Assembly: GCF_030503675.1 (NCBI RefSeq)
Contig: NZ_CP129964.1
Coordinates: 2,232,001 to 2,296,000 of the forward strand
Direction of reading: 5' to 3'
DNA from: Lutimonas zeaxanthinifaciens
Lineage (GTDB): Bacteria > Bacteroidota > Bacteroidia > Flavobacteriales > Flavobacteriaceae
DNA length: 64,000 nt
The translations under genes and the position numbers were made by a program. This document shows, one piece after another, positions 42,862-52,277 of this stretch (position 1 is the stretch's first letter; each line of letters opens with the position of its first letter). The notes under the pieces are model-generated. The model did no database searches, had not been told where the DNA came from, and was given only the letters and a program-made list of their open reading frames with translations.

Positions 42862-44667
42862 ATGCCTGCAAAACACACCTTTCATATACCTGTAATGGGA
42901 ACCGGTTTCACATTGGATACACCATTAAAAGTATCCCATTACGGAATGGATTCTGTAATTTCAATTGTAGATGATGTTTTAATTGAAAAACTCAGAAGGA
43001 GTTATTGTGAAAAGTTTGAAATTCCTTACCAGAACATTACAAACAAAATAGAAGACTTCAGAGCTAAAAGAATCACCTCCTACTTAAATCTTCTTCAGGA
43101 ACTGACCGAAGAGAAATTCAAACAACTAAAAGAAGCAACCTATGAATCAGGCGTCGAGTTGAGAAATTATTTTGACATGCTTCCCGATTCAAGTACCATA
43201 AAAGAACATTTTAAAGCAATGCTAACCGAAAATGCGACCTGGAATGATATCAAATCCTGGGCAAATGATCATTTAAAGATGGGTAGTATTGACGTTAACA
43301 TCATGACAAAATTGGATAAATCCAATTATCAAAACGGTAAAAAACTGGCCCAAGAATACAACGATGCTCACGCAGCTCTTCGAGGATTTGCTGAAAGCAA
43401 CTTGGAATCATCTCTGATTCTATCGGCCGGTATGAACCCGAGATTATACAGCTATATGGAACAGTTTGACGACTTTTACCCGGATGCGGACGGATATATA
43501 AAAAAGAAAATCGTTATCAAGGTAAGCGATTACAGATCTGCGTTGATCCAGGGTAAGTTTCTGGCTAAAAAAGGACTTTGGGTTTCAGAATACAGAATTG
43601 AATCCGGTCTTAATTGCGGTGGACACGCTTTTGCTACGGAGGGATTCCTTTTGGGCCCAATTCTGGATGAATTCAGAATGAACAGGGAATCTCTTGCAAA
43701 CACCGTAAATGAGATTATTTCAAAAGCTTTGGCTGATGCTGATCGCGTTCAGCCCAAGAATCCTCTTACTTTAAAAATTACAGCACAGGGAGGTGTAGGA
43801 ACAGATGAAGAGCATCAGTTTCTGATCGATCATTACGGTTTGGATTCTGTAGGCTGGGGAAGCCCCTTTTTATTAGTTCCTGAAGCTACAACGGTTGATG
43901 ACGCTACTCTAAACAAACTTTCCAAAGCTGAGGAAAAGGATCTTTATCTGAGTAATATTTCTCCACTAGGTGTTCCTTTTAATAATTTAAAAGGTAATTC
44001 CAAGGATGAAGAAAAGGACATTAAAATAGCTTCGGGCAGGCCGGGAAGTCCCTGTCCAAAAGAATTTCTCGCTTTGAACAGTGAATATACAGACAAGTCA
44101 ATTTGTACGGCCTCACGACAATATCAACGAAACAAGATCAAGGAACTTGAAGCTGAAAACCTACCCAGCAAAACATTTTTAAAACGATTTGAAAGCATTG
44201 TTGAGAAATCCTGTTTATGTGTGGGCCTTGGTGCTGCTACAGAAAAGATACACAATATCAAAACCAACAGGCCTTCGAAAGGTGTGTCGATTTGCCCAGG
44301 CCCCAACATGGCCTATTTTTCGAAAGTAATGAGTTTAAAGGATATTACGGATCATATTTACGGAAGGAATAATTTTCTGTCAGGTAAAGACAGGCCGCAT
44401 ATGTTCTTAAAGGAATTAAAACTATATGCCGATTACTTAAAAGAAAAAATTGAAGATACACAGGGGGAATTAAACAAAAGGCAAGAGAAATACTTTCTCT
44501 CATTCACCAGGAACATGAAAAACGGGATCAACTATTACCAAAATCTTTTTCATAAGGCTGTAGATCGTTTTGAAGACTCCAAGAACAGTATTTCAGAGGA
44601 ATTGGATCGGCAAATGAAAAGTCTTGAACAATTTGAGAAACGACTTAAATCAATGACACAGATTTAA
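42862..44667 (+). CDS. Conserved 601-aa protein of unknown function, FMN TIM-barrel-like with cysteine cluster
   Basis: Function unknown. The first half and middle show features like FMN-dependent TIM barrels of the nitronate monooxygenase group: IPVMGTGFTLDTPLKVSHYGMDSV near the N-terminus, then ITAQGGVGTDEEHQFLIDHYG and DSVGWGSPFLLVPEA at about 307-342. An inserted helical region lies at about 60-180. There is a conspicuous NCGGHAF (251-257). The C-terminal half carries cysteines at 398 (SPCPK), 415 (SICTAS), 451 and 453 (SCLCVG) and 478 (ICPGP), which could bind an Fe-S cluster. The last 90 residues are predicted helical or coiled-coil. There is no signal peptide, so it is cytoplasmic. It is monocistronic, and its stop overlaps the convergent alkB-like gene by four bases. 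Confidence 0.75.
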   Translation: MPAKHTFHIPVMGTGFTLDTPLKVSHYGMDSVISIVDDVLIEKLRRSYCEKFEIPYQNITNKIEDFRAKRITSYLNLLQELTEEKFKQLKEATYESGVELRNYFDMLPDSSTIKEHFKAMLTENATWNDIKSWANDHLKMGSIDVNIMTKLDKSNYQNGKKLAQEYNDAHAALRGFAESNLESSLILSAGMNPRLYSYMEQFDDFYPDADGYIKKKIVIKVSDYRSALIQGKFLAKKGLWVSEYRIESGLNCGGHAFATEGFLLGPILDEFRMNRESLANTVNEIISKALADADRVQPKNPLTLKITAQGGVGTDEEHQFLIDHYGLDSVGWGSPFLLVPEATTVDDATLNKLSKAEEKDLYLSNISPLGVPFNNLKGNSKDEEKDIKIASGRPGSPCPKEFLALNSEYTDKSICTASRQYQRNKIKELEAENLPSKTFLKRFESIVEKSCLCVGLGAATEKIHNIKTNRPSKGVSICPGPNMAYFSKVMSLKDITDHIYGRNNFLSGKDRPHMFLKELKLYADYLKEKIEDTQGELNKRQEKYFLSFTRNMKNGINYYQNLFHKAVDRFEDSKNSISEELDRQMKSLEQFEKRLKSMTQI

Positions 44668-45269
44668 AGAATCGTCCTGAAGGTTAAATTTATTCTCGGG
44701 GAAATGATCTTTTTACTCACGGGCAAACTGTGAAGCCAATGTGTCTGTACTAAACCTTTCATCAGGACTAAACTACCGGGATCGAGTTGTAACTCAACTT
44801 TTTCCCGGGAGGCCTTATGCTTAAAAACAAACTTTCTGGAGGCTCCGAAACTCAAGGATGCAATGGCTCCGTTTGGCTTTAGTTCTTTTTCATCATCACT
44901 GTGCCACCCCATACCTTCGGAACCACTGTGATATAAATTCAGGAGACAGGAATTAAACCGCTCTCCGCACACCTCTTCTACCCTGTTTTTTAGCCTTAAC
45001 AATTCTTCGGTCCAGGGTTGGGCCGTTTTTAAAGATTGCGAATAGGTGTATTTATAGGGCTTGTCACCGTACCAGGCCACCTTTCTCTTGGTTATAACCC
45101 TTCTTCCGAACATAAAAAGCTCATCCTGCTTCCATTGAATTTTATCCATTAAAACATTCAGATGGACGGTTGCTTGATTTGAGTCAAATAAAATGCCGTA
45201 ATAATTTACTATTCCATCTTTGGGAAGCAGATTTCTCTCCGGGTCAATTTGTACGTCAAACAGTTTCAT
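44664..45269 (-). CDS. AlkB-like Fe(II)/2-oxoglutarate-dependent dioxygenase
   Basis: Probably repairs alkylated bases in DNA or RNA by oxidative demethylation. The 201-residue protein has the AlkB core: iron ligands His 123 and Asp 125 in GMGWHSDDE, and a distal His in HWLHSLP (about 180). The 2-oxoglutarate-binding arginines are in SPRINLTFR (about 192 and 198). YHSGSEGMGWH resembles the ABH2/ABH3-type AlkB proteins. It is one base downstream of nudK and last in the ettA-nudK-alkB operon, which has no obvious adaptive-response regulator. Confidence 0.92.
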   Translation of the reverse strand: MKLFDVQIDPERNLLPKDGIVNYYGILFDSNQATVHLNVLMDKIQWKQDELFMFGRRVITKRKVAWYGDKPYKYTYSQSLKTAQPWTEELLRLKNRVEEVCGERFNSCLLNLYHSGSEGMGWHSDDEKELKPNGAIASLSFGASRKFVFKHKASREKVELQLDPGSLVLMKGLVQTHWLHSLPVSKKIISPRINLTFRTIL

Positions 45270-45270
45270 C

Positions 45271-45852
45271 TCATCGCATTAGTCCCAGTAACCTTAAATG
45301 CTGCAAAAGGATAATCGTCTTTGCATCCCTGATCTTACCGTTCTCCATCATTTCTATCGCTTTGTCAAAGTCCAGTTCCAAAACACTGATATCCTCATGC
45401 TCTTCTTCAAGTCCTCCCCCTGCTCCAACCCGATCAGACTCCTCGTATTCTCCAATGTAGAGGTGAACGACTTCTGTTACCGCGCCTGGTGACATATAAG
45501 CTTCATAAATTTTTTCAACTTTCGAAACTCTGAATCCTGACTCCTCCTCAGCCTCCTTTATCACACAGGTTTCAGGATCATCACCATCCAGCAATCCTGC
45601 ACAGGCTTCAATCATCATTCCGGATTCATTCCCATTCAGATAGGTTGGCATTCGAAACTGAGATATTAAAATGACCGTCCTCTTTTTAAGGTTGTACAGT
45701 AAAACAGCTGCACCATTTCCCCTGTCATATGACTCCCTCATCTGCTCTACCCACTGTCCGTCAGGCATCTGATAATCAAATACAACTTTGTTAAGTGTAT
45801 ACCAGTTATCCGATAAGAGCAACTTCCTTACATTCCTTATCCTTGGGTTCAT
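45271..45852 (-). CDS. nudK: NUDIX hydrolase, GDP-mannose pyrophosphatase NudK-type
   Basis: A 193-residue NUDIX enzyme, probably hydrolysing GDP-mannose or related nucleotide sugars. The motif CAGLLDGDDPETCVIKEA followed by EEESGF fits the extended NudK-type box, with Lys in place of the usual Arg before the Glu run. RGNGAAVLLYNL and ISQFRMPTYLNG are also typical of NudK. It starts four bases after the ettA stop, indicating an operon. Confidence 0.88.
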   Translation of the reverse strand: MNPRIRNVRKLLLSDNWYTLNKVVFDYQMPDGQWVEQMRESYDRGNGAAVLLYNLKKRTVILISQFRMPTYLNGNESGMMIEACAGLLDGDDPETCVIKEAEEESGFRVSKVEKIYEAYMSPGAVTEVVHLYIGEYEESDRVGAGGGLEEEHEDISVLELDFDKAIEMMENGKIRDAKTIILLQHLRLLGLMR

Positions 45853-45856
45853 ACTT

Positions 45857-47548
45857 TTATCGAATCAGTTTTTTGTACTTAATTCGCTTTGGAATCATAT
45901 CTCCTCCCAGCCTCTTTTTCTTGTTTTCTTCATATTCAGAAAAACTTCCTTCAAAAAAGTATACCTGAGAATCTCCTTCAAAAGCAAGAATATGAGTACA
46001 TACTCTGTCCAGGAACCAACGATCATGAGAAATAATCACGGCACAACCGGCAAAATTTTCAAGACCTTCTTCCAATGCTCTTAAAGTATTAACATCCAGG
46101 TCATTAGTTGGCTCATCTAAAAGCAAAACATTACCCTCTTCTTTAAGCGTCATGGCCAGATGAAGCCTGTTTCTTTCCCCACCGGACAAAGCAGAGACTT
46201 TCTTGTTCTGTTCAGATCCGCTGTAGTTAAACCTACCCAGATACGCTCTGGAATTTACCATTTTGCCTCCCATCATAATCATCTCCTGTTCATCTGAAAA
46301 ATTCTGCCAGATCGATTTATCAGGATCAATATTCGAATGACTTTGGTCCACATAGGCAACCTTGGCGGTTTCTCCTACCTTAAACTCACCTTTGTCCGGT
46401 TGTTCCTCTCCCATGATCATTCTAAATATGGTCGTTTTACCGGCTCCATTAGGCCCGATTATTCCAACGATACCATTGGGAGGTAACTTGAAATTAAGAT
46501 CGTCGTATAATAGTTTGTCTCCATAAGCCTTCGCTACTCCAACCGCATCAATGACATTATTTCCTAACCTTGGCCCATTTGGAATATAGATCTCAAGTTT
46601 TTCTTCCTTCTGTTTTTGATCCTGACTCATCAATTTATCATAACTCGATAATCTGGCTTTGGATTTGGCATGCCTTCCTTTAGGGGCCATTCGGACCCAT
46701 TCAAGTTCTCGCTGAAGTGTTTTTTGCCTCTTTGAAGCCGATTTTTCTTCTTTTGCCAAGCGATCCGACTTTTGCTCCAGCCATGAAGAATAATTACCCT
46801 TCCAGGGAATGCCCTCTCCTCTATCGAGCTCAAGGATCCATCCCGCAACGTTATCGAGAAAATACCGGTCATGGGTTACAGCTATAACCGTTCCTTTATA
46901 CTGGGCCAGGTGATGCTCCAGCCAGTGAACCGATTCTGCATCCAAATGGTTCGTTGGCTCATCGAGCAATAATACATCCGGCTGCTTTAAAAGCAGTCTA
47001 CACAGAGCAACCCTTCGTCTTTCTCCTCCAGAGAGATTCTTTACCAATGCATCACCATCCGGGGTCCTTAGCGCATCCATGGCAATTTCGAGCTGGGTTT
47101 CCAGTTCCCAGGCATTGAGTGCATCTATCTTGTCCTGAAGCTCAGCCTGCTGAGCCATCAGCTTCTCCATTTTTTCGGCATCAGAATACACTTCTTCCAA
47201 GCCGAACATATCATTGATCTTGTTGTACTCATCTAATATTTCAACCGTCTCAGAAACTCCTTCCTTTACGATCTCCATTACTGTCTTTGAGTCATCAAGC
47301 TCTGGTTCCTGAGCAAGATATCCTACGGTGTAATTTGGGGCAAAAACAACATCGCCCTGGTAATTTTTATCCAGCCCGGCAATAATTCTTAACAAGGTGG
47401 ATTTTCCCGAACCGTTCAAACCCAGTATTCCGATTTTTGCTCCGTAAAAAAAGCTTAAATAAATATTCTTTAGTACTTGCTTATTAGTTCCCTGATAGGA
47501 TTTACTCACTCCTGACATGGAGAAAATAACTTTTTTATCGTCTGACAT
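45857..47548 (-). CDS. ettA: Energy-dependent translational throttle protein EttA (ABC-F)
   Basis: Soluble ABC-F ATPase that binds the ribosomal E site and gates translation by ATP/ADP level. The 563-residue protein has two ABC domains: first Walker A GLNGSGKST, signature LSGGERRRV and Walker B LLLDEPTNHLD; second Walker A GPNGAGKT, signature LSGGERNRL and LLLDEPTNDLD. The linker between them carries the charged P-site-interacting region (about 240-300). Length and motifs fit EttA better than other ABC-F paralogs. Confidence 0.95.
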   Translation of the reverse strand: MSDDKKVIFSMSGVSKSYQGTNKQVLKNIYLSFFYGAKIGILGLNGSGKSTLLRIIAGLDKNYQGDVVFAPNYTVGYLAQEPELDDSKTVMEIVKEGVSETVEILDEYNKINDMFGLEEVYSDAEKMEKLMAQQAELQDKIDALNAWELETQLEIAMDALRTPDGDALVKNLSGGERRRVALCRLLLKQPDVLLLDEPTNHLDAESVHWLEHHLAQYKGTVIAVTHDRYFLDNVAGWILELDRGEGIPWKGNYSSWLEQKSDRLAKEEKSASKRQKTLQRELEWVRMAPKGRHAKSKARLSSYDKLMSQDQKQKEEKLEIYIPNGPRLGNNVIDAVGVAKAYGDKLLYDDLNFKLPPNGIVGIIGPNGAGKTTIFRMIMGEEQPDKGEFKVGETAKVAYVDQSHSNIDPDKSIWQNFSDEQEMIMMGGKMVNSRAYLGRFNYSGSEQNKKVSALSGGERNRLHLAMTLKEEGNVLLLDEPTNDLDVNTLRALEEGLENFAGCAVIISHDRWFLDRVCTHILAFEGDSQVYFFEGSFSEYEENKKKRLGGDMIPKRIKYKKLIR

Positions 47549-47696
47549 ATTTGATGATTTTTTAGTTTGTGCTAATTCTGTTAACGGTTTTCTAAAGTCA
47601 ATTCGGAATTCTTCGATTTAGAAACATCCATTTGATAAAGAGCTACAAATATAATAGGATTTGTTATTTTTAAGGCAACAACTAATCAAACCTGAC

Positions 47697-49220
47697 ATGA
47701 AATATTTATTATTTACCCTCTTTCTATTCCTTCCTTTTACAAAATTACAATCCCAGTCAACGACACATAAACTTTCTGTTGAAGTATCGGTTGATGAAAC
47801 TCTTCTCAATTCTTTTAATAGATCAGGGCGTTTATTCATTTTCTTAACGAAAAATCCTGATCTGGAACCCAGGCAACAGATCTGGCCCAATCCCTATAGC
47901 AAAACTCATATTTTTGCCGTAAACAAAGATGGTTTCCCAAAAGACAAACCGCTGACATTTGGCCCTGACCTAAACTGGACCAAAACAACCGAATGGGGAT
48001 TAACCAATGTTCCTGAAGGAACATATTATATGCAGGTCCTGTGGGATCAGGATTCGAAAGAGAGCAGGACCGGCGCCCCCGGGAACCTCTATAGTTCCAA
48101 GAAGAAAATAGAATTGAATTCCTCGAAGCATCTTGCTGTGGTCCTGAATCAGCAAATACAGAAAAGATCGCTGAAAGAGCATCCCCTTGCCAAATTAATT
48201 GAATTAAAAAGTGACACCCTGTCTAACTGGTGGAATAAAGAAATGCGCATTAAGGCCTCCATCCTTCTTCCTCATGGTTACCAAAAAGGCAAAAGTTATC
48301 CTATTCGATATAATGTCGCTGGGTACGGCGGACGTTACACACGGTTGAATCGGTTATTGAATAATAATAAATTTATGGAATGGTGGGAATCAGATGAGGC
48401 TCCTAAAATCATCAATGTGTTTCTCGATGGAGAAGGTCCGTTTGGAGATTCTTATCAAATGGATTCTGACAATAGCGGGCCTTATGGATACTCACTTATC
48501 CATGAGGTGATTCCTCAGATCGAATCAAAATACAGAGGAACGGATGAAATGACAACCCGATTTGTTGATGGCTGCTCTACCGGTGGCTGGGTTTCTCTCG
48601 GGCTGCAGTTGTACTATCCTGATATTTTTAACGGCGTCTACTCATACAGCCCCGATGCAATCGATTTTGAAAATTATCAACTCATCAATATTTATAAGGA
48701 AAAGAATGCCTTTTACAATGAATATGATTATTTAAGACCGGTTATGCGAAATGAATACGGGGAGCCCATGTTGTCAATGAAAGAGTTTGTGGCCTACGAA
48801 AATGTCTTCGGCCCCTCCAACACTTATCTTGATTCAGGAGGCCAATTTAGTGCCCATACGGCTTTATACAGCCCAAAAGGAGAGGATGGACTGCCCCAAC
48901 CCATGTTTCATCATGTCACAGGAGAAATAGATTCCCTCGTGGCAAAATCCTGGGAGAAGTATGACTTTAAAAGATACGCTGAAAAAAACTGGAAAACCCT
49001 GGGCCCTAAACTGCAGGGAAAAATTTATATATGGATGGGAGACATGGACCACTTTTATCTCAATACAGGAACCAGGGGTTTTGAAAATTTCCTGAAAAAC
49101 ACTAAAGACCCAAAATCGGATGCCATCATTGAGTTCAGCCCGATGGAAGGACATTGCTCCTTGTTTTCTCACAAGGAAATATTAATTAAAATAAAAGAAC
49201 GGCTTAAGGCTTTAGAATAG
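47697..49220 (+). CDS. Secreted alpha/beta-hydrolase (putative esterase)
   Basis: From the ATG at 47697 the product has 507 residues with a signal peptide (about 1-20, ending QSQS). An N-terminal beta-rich region (about 21-165) precedes an esterase-D-like alpha/beta-hydrolase domain. SILLPHGYQKGKSYPIRYNVAG is followed by FLDGEGPFGDSYQMDS, and the nucleophile elbow GCSTGG gives the GxSxG-type Ser. A GHCS near the C-terminus likely supplies the catalytic His. Substrate is unknown; an envelope or extracellular esterase is plausible. It is divergent from ettA and ends at a bidirectional terminator. Confidence 0.85.
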   Translation: MKYLLFTLFLFLPFTKLQSQSTTHKLSVEVSVDETLLNSFNRSGRLFIFLTKNPDLEPRQQIWPNPYSKTHIFAVNKDGFPKDKPLTFGPDLNWTKTTEWGLTNVPEGTYYMQVLWDQDSKESRTGAPGNLYSSKKKIELNSSKHLAVVLNQQIQKRSLKEHPLAKLIELKSDTLSNWWNKEMRIKASILLPHGYQKGKSYPIRYNVAGYGGRYTRLNRLLNNNKFMEWWESDEAPKIINVFLDGEGPFGDSYQMDSDNSGPYGYSLIHEVIPQIESKYRGTDEMTTRFVDGCSTGGWVSLGLQLYYPDIFNGVYSYSPDAIDFENYQLINIYKEKNAFYNEYDYLRPVMRNEYGEPMLSMKEFVAYENVFGPSNTYLDSGGQFSAHTALYSPKGEDGLPQPMFHHVTGEIDSLVAKSWEKYDFKRYAEKNWKTLGPKLQGKIYIWMGDMDHFYLNTGTRGFENFLKNTKDPKSDAIIEFSPMEGHCSLFSHKEILIKIKERLKALE

Positions 49221-49241
49221 ATGAAAACAAAAACAACTCAT

Positions 49242-49271
49242 AAAAAAATCCCACCGCCTGGTGGGATTTTT
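49242..49271. terminator. Bidirectional terminator between esterase and DUF349 genes
   Basis: Twelve-bp inverted repeat AAAAATCCCACC/GGTGGGATTTTT with loop GCCT; A and T runs flank it, serving both converging genes. Confidence 0.88.
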
Positions 49272-49273
49272 GA

Positions 49274-51328
49274 TTAATATTCCATTTTTCTCAAGTACGT
49301 GAGTTTTCTTTTCCAAACCTCAAGCGACTTCTTATGATCATCTATATTCTTATAAACATTCTTGACCAAAGGGTTATCTTCTGAAGCATTCGAAATAAAA
49401 CTTATATTATTTTCAAGTTGTTTTATTTCCTTTGTAATATCATCGATCTTTCTCCGGATAAACAGTTGTTCGCTGTCAAGTTTTCGTGTATTCTTTTGAT
49501 CCAGCATGGCATCAACAGAACTTTTGAATCTTAAATAATCTGCCTCATCCTTGTCAATATTCAATTTTTTGTAAGCAGCATCCAATACCTTATTGAATTT
49601 TATATCAAGGTGCTTGACCTTCTGAGGCAACACCCCAAAAGCCCTCCATTGTTCCAAGGCTTTATGGACGATATCAACACTGGTATCTTTACCTTTTTCA
49701 ATTTCTTCTTTTAAAGTCTCGATATACTCTTTTTTCTTGTCTATCAACGCCGACTGATCCTTATCGATGTCGTTTTGCTTTTCGTGAAGCCGATCAAAAT
49801 AATAATTACAGGCATCCTTAAAACGCTTCCAAATCTTGTCTGAATCCTTTCTGGGCACATGGCCTACTTTCTTCCATTCGGCCTGGATCTTTTTATACAT
49901 CTCTGTAGCCTCTGACCAGTTATCACTTTCTTTATATGATTCTGCCTTTTCCACAAGAGAAAGCTTCTTTTTCAGATTTTCAGCCTGGCTTTTTTTAATA
50001 CCCTTGTAGAAGGCATTTTTCTCAGCGTTAAACTTTCGTGTGGCTTCTCTGAATAGTTGCCATACTTCTTCATTTTTTGCTTTAGGGACTTTTCCAATGG
50101 CAAAAAATTCATCTCTCAGTTTATCAAGCTGTTTAATACTGTTTTGCCAATCTTTGTGTGTTTCATTCTTTTCAAAATCGAGGCTGTTAATTTTCTCGAT
50201 GACTGCCAGCTTTAAACCAACATTGGCCTTATATCTTTCATCCAGAATTTCCTGAAACTCGTGTCTCTTTTTATGAATCTTCTTTGTGGCTTCACTGAAT
50301 TTATGCCATACCTCTTCTCTTAATTCTCTTGCAACAGGACCGATTTCCTCTTTCCACATTCTATGAAGGATCTGCAATTCCTTAAAGGCATGGTTTACAT
50401 CTTCCTCTTCTGTCAGAGCCTCCGCCTTTTCAATAAGTTTTGTCTTTTCCTCCAGGTTATGTTTAAAATCCAGGTCTCTGAAATCATTGTTCAGATGCAG
50501 TAAATCATAAAACCGTTCAACATGGTGATGATATGTTCTCCAAATGTCATTGTACTTTGCATGAGGTATCTGTCCTACTTCTCTCCATCTCTCCTGAAGA
50601 TTTCTAAAGTTCTTGTACATTGTAGAAGCCTCTGCATTGTCTATCAGCTGTTTTAACTCCTCAATAAGCTGAAGCCTTAATTCAAGGTTTTCCTTTTGAA
50701 TCCGCTCCACATCTCGATAAAACTGTTGACGTTTCCTCTTGTAATTACTGAGTTGTTCATCAAATTTGTTTTTAACCGTTGCGTTAAAGAAAAATTCTTC
50801 AGCCTTCCCTCCTGCCTTAACATATTCCTCCCTTTTCTCCTGAATAAAGGATTTGAATTTCTTAAGGAAATCGGCCCGAAGATCTTCTATCTGCTGTTTG
50901 ATCTCTTGAATTTCAAACTCCTCCAAGAGACTTTTCATGGCATCCACAACCCCTTCAAGAGTCAGGGTCGAAAGATCTATTTCAGGGAGCTTCTTTTTAG
51001 TCTTCTCTTCCTCTTTCTTCTTCTCTTCCACTTTTTCCTCAGATTCAGCGTCGCGTACAACGTCGGTTTCGGCTTGAGTTTCAGTTTCCGGCTTTACTTC
51101 TGTTTTCTCCTTGATCTCGGGTTCCTTAACAGTTTCTGTCTGATCAGATTCAGTCGTATCAGCTGTTTCAACCTCATTTTTCTCAGAAACTTTCTGAGTC
51201 TCTTCTGATTCCATCTTTACAGCTTCTATCTTCTTTTCCTCCGTCCTTATGGATTTGTCTTCCTGCTTTTTTTCTTCTCCTTCTCCCGTTGAATCGGATG
51301 ATAATTGATCATTATTTACGTCTAACAT
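49274..51328 (-). CDS. DUF349-repeat protein
   Basis: A 684-residue cytoplasmic protein. Residues 1-120 are an extremely Glu/Lys/Thr-rich, probably disordered region. From about 140 to 560 the sequence contains several DUF349-type helical repeats, each with a pattern like WREVGQIPHAKYNDIWxxFxxxxxxFYD (for example WKKVGHVPRKDSDKIWKRFKDACNYYFDRL). The tail is coiled-coil. Function is unknown; E. coli DUF349 protein YfeK-type roles are not clear. The AT-rich upstream region has a perfect -7 element. There is no membrane segment. Confidence 0.85.
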   Translation of the reverse strand: MLDVNNDQLSSDSTGEGEEKKQEDKSIRTEEKKIEAVKMESEETQKVSEKNEVETADTTESDQTETVKEPEIKEKTEVKPETETQAETDVVRDAESEEKVEEKKKEEEKTKKKLPEIDLSTLTLEGVVDAMKSLLEEFEIQEIKQQIEDLRADFLKKFKSFIQEKREEYVKAGGKAEEFFFNATVKNKFDEQLSNYKRKRQQFYRDVERIQKENLELRLQLIEELKQLIDNAEASTMYKNFRNLQERWREVGQIPHAKYNDIWRTYHHHVERFYDLLHLNNDFRDLDFKHNLEEKTKLIEKAEALTEEEDVNHAFKELQILHRMWKEEIGPVARELREEVWHKFSEATKKIHKKRHEFQEILDERYKANVGLKLAVIEKINSLDFEKNETHKDWQNSIKQLDKLRDEFFAIGKVPKAKNEEVWQLFREATRKFNAEKNAFYKGIKKSQAENLKKKLSLVEKAESYKESDNWSEATEMYKKIQAEWKKVGHVPRKDSDKIWKRFKDACNYYFDRLHEKQNDIDKDQSALIDKKKEYIETLKEEIEKGKDTSVDIVHKALEQWRAFGVLPQKVKHLDIKFNKVLDAAYKKLNIDKDEADYLRFKSSVDAMLDQKNTRKLDSEQLFIRRKIDDITKEIKQLENNISFISNASEDNPLVKNVYKNIDDHKKSLEVWKRKLTYLRKMEY

Positions 51329-51400
51329 TGTTTCATGTTTAAGGTTCCTAAAATATTACTTTGAAAAAGTTGTGAAAGATACTAATAGCGCAACAAAGCG

Positions 51401-51408
51401 CAAAATTA
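51401..51408 (-). promoter_or_regulatory. Bacteroidota -7 element for the DUF349 gene
   Basis: TAATTTTG on the minus strand, 72 bases before the ATG at 51328. A small inverted repeat GCGC-N6-GCGC directly follows it (51388-51401). Confidence 0.5.
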
Positions 51409-51459
51409 TGTTTATAATAAGATGCTTAAATTTTAAAAGGTTGCAGCTCTCTGCTTTAG

Positions 51460-52206
51460 CTAAGAATTCCAGATTTCCCAGGCCTTTTCTGCCTGATGAA
51501 CGAGCATTGAATATCCATTCATAACAAGGGATCCTGCTTTTTCACCCCTTTTTAGAAAGGTCGTTTTTTCAGGATTATAAATCAAATCAAAAAGTAAATG
51601 CTTTTTCGTAAGGTACTCATAGGGCAAATCCGGACATTCTTCCACATTCGGAAAGGTTCCAACCGGGCTGCAATTAATGATCAATTCATGCCCTGCCATT
51701 ACATCTCGGTCAATTTCATCATAGGTGATGGTTCTCTTGTCTCTCTTGTTTCTCGACACATATAGAAACTCAATGTTTTTTTTACCCAATATGTGAGTCA
51801 CCGCCTTTGATGCCCCTCCCGTACCAAGGATCAGCGCTCCTTTTTCCGTTCCTTTCCAGATTGAATTCAAAGCCACTTCAAAACCGTAAGCGTCTGTATT
51901 AAAACCTTTTAGTTTATTTCCTGGTAAGATTTTTATCGTATTTACTGCTCCAATTGTCAATGCCTCCCCATCAATTTCATCCAATAATGGAATAATTTCC
52001 TGTTTGTAAGGAATGGTAACATTTAGCCCTTTCAATATGGCCTGATCCCTCTTCAATTCATATTTTAAATCATCAATGTCCTTAAGATCATAATTTACGT
52101 ACTCATGATCTTCTAAATTCAATGCCTTGAACTTTTCGTTAAAATAGTTTCTGGAAAACGAATAAGCTATATTCCTTCCAATTAATCCATACCTTTTTTT
52201 ATCCAC
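51460..52206 (-). CDS. aroE: Shikimate dehydrogenase
   Basis: Reduces 3-dehydroshikimate to shikimate with NADPH in aromatic amino acid synthesis. It has YGLIGRNIAYSFS at the N-terminus, NVTIPYK with the catalytic Lys, GAVNT, NTDAYGFE with the Asp, and the nucleotide-binding LILGTGGASKAV. There is no ATG start; I chose the GTG at 52206 because homologs begin two to four residues before YGLIG, giving 248 residues. A GTG at 52227 would add seven. It is downstream of murQ in the same orientation, without a clear metabolic link. Confidence 0.92.
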   Translation of the reverse strand: MDKKRYGLIGRNIAYSFSRNYFNEKFKALNLEDHEYVNYDLKDIDDLKYELKRDQAILKGLNVTIPYKQEIIPLLDEIDGEALTIGAVNTIKILPGNKLKGFNTDAYGFEVALNSIWKGTEKGALILGTGGASKAVTHILGKKNIEFLYVSRNKRDKRTITYDEIDRDVMAGHELIINCSPVGTFPNVEECPDLPYEYLTKKHLLFDLIYNPEKTTFLKRGEKAGSLVMNGYSMLVHQAEKAWEIWNS

Positions 52207-52277
52207 TGCTAAATTTTCTAATCCCACAAGAAACTGACGGTAAGAACTTCAAAAAGAATCCTTAATTGTGTCGTCAT

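Noticed and set aside
50696-51208. 170-codon plus-strand frame opposite the DUF349 gene
   Set aside because: Its Phe/Leu-rich product is the complement of the Glu/Lys-rich DUF349 coding region and is not a membrane protein gene.
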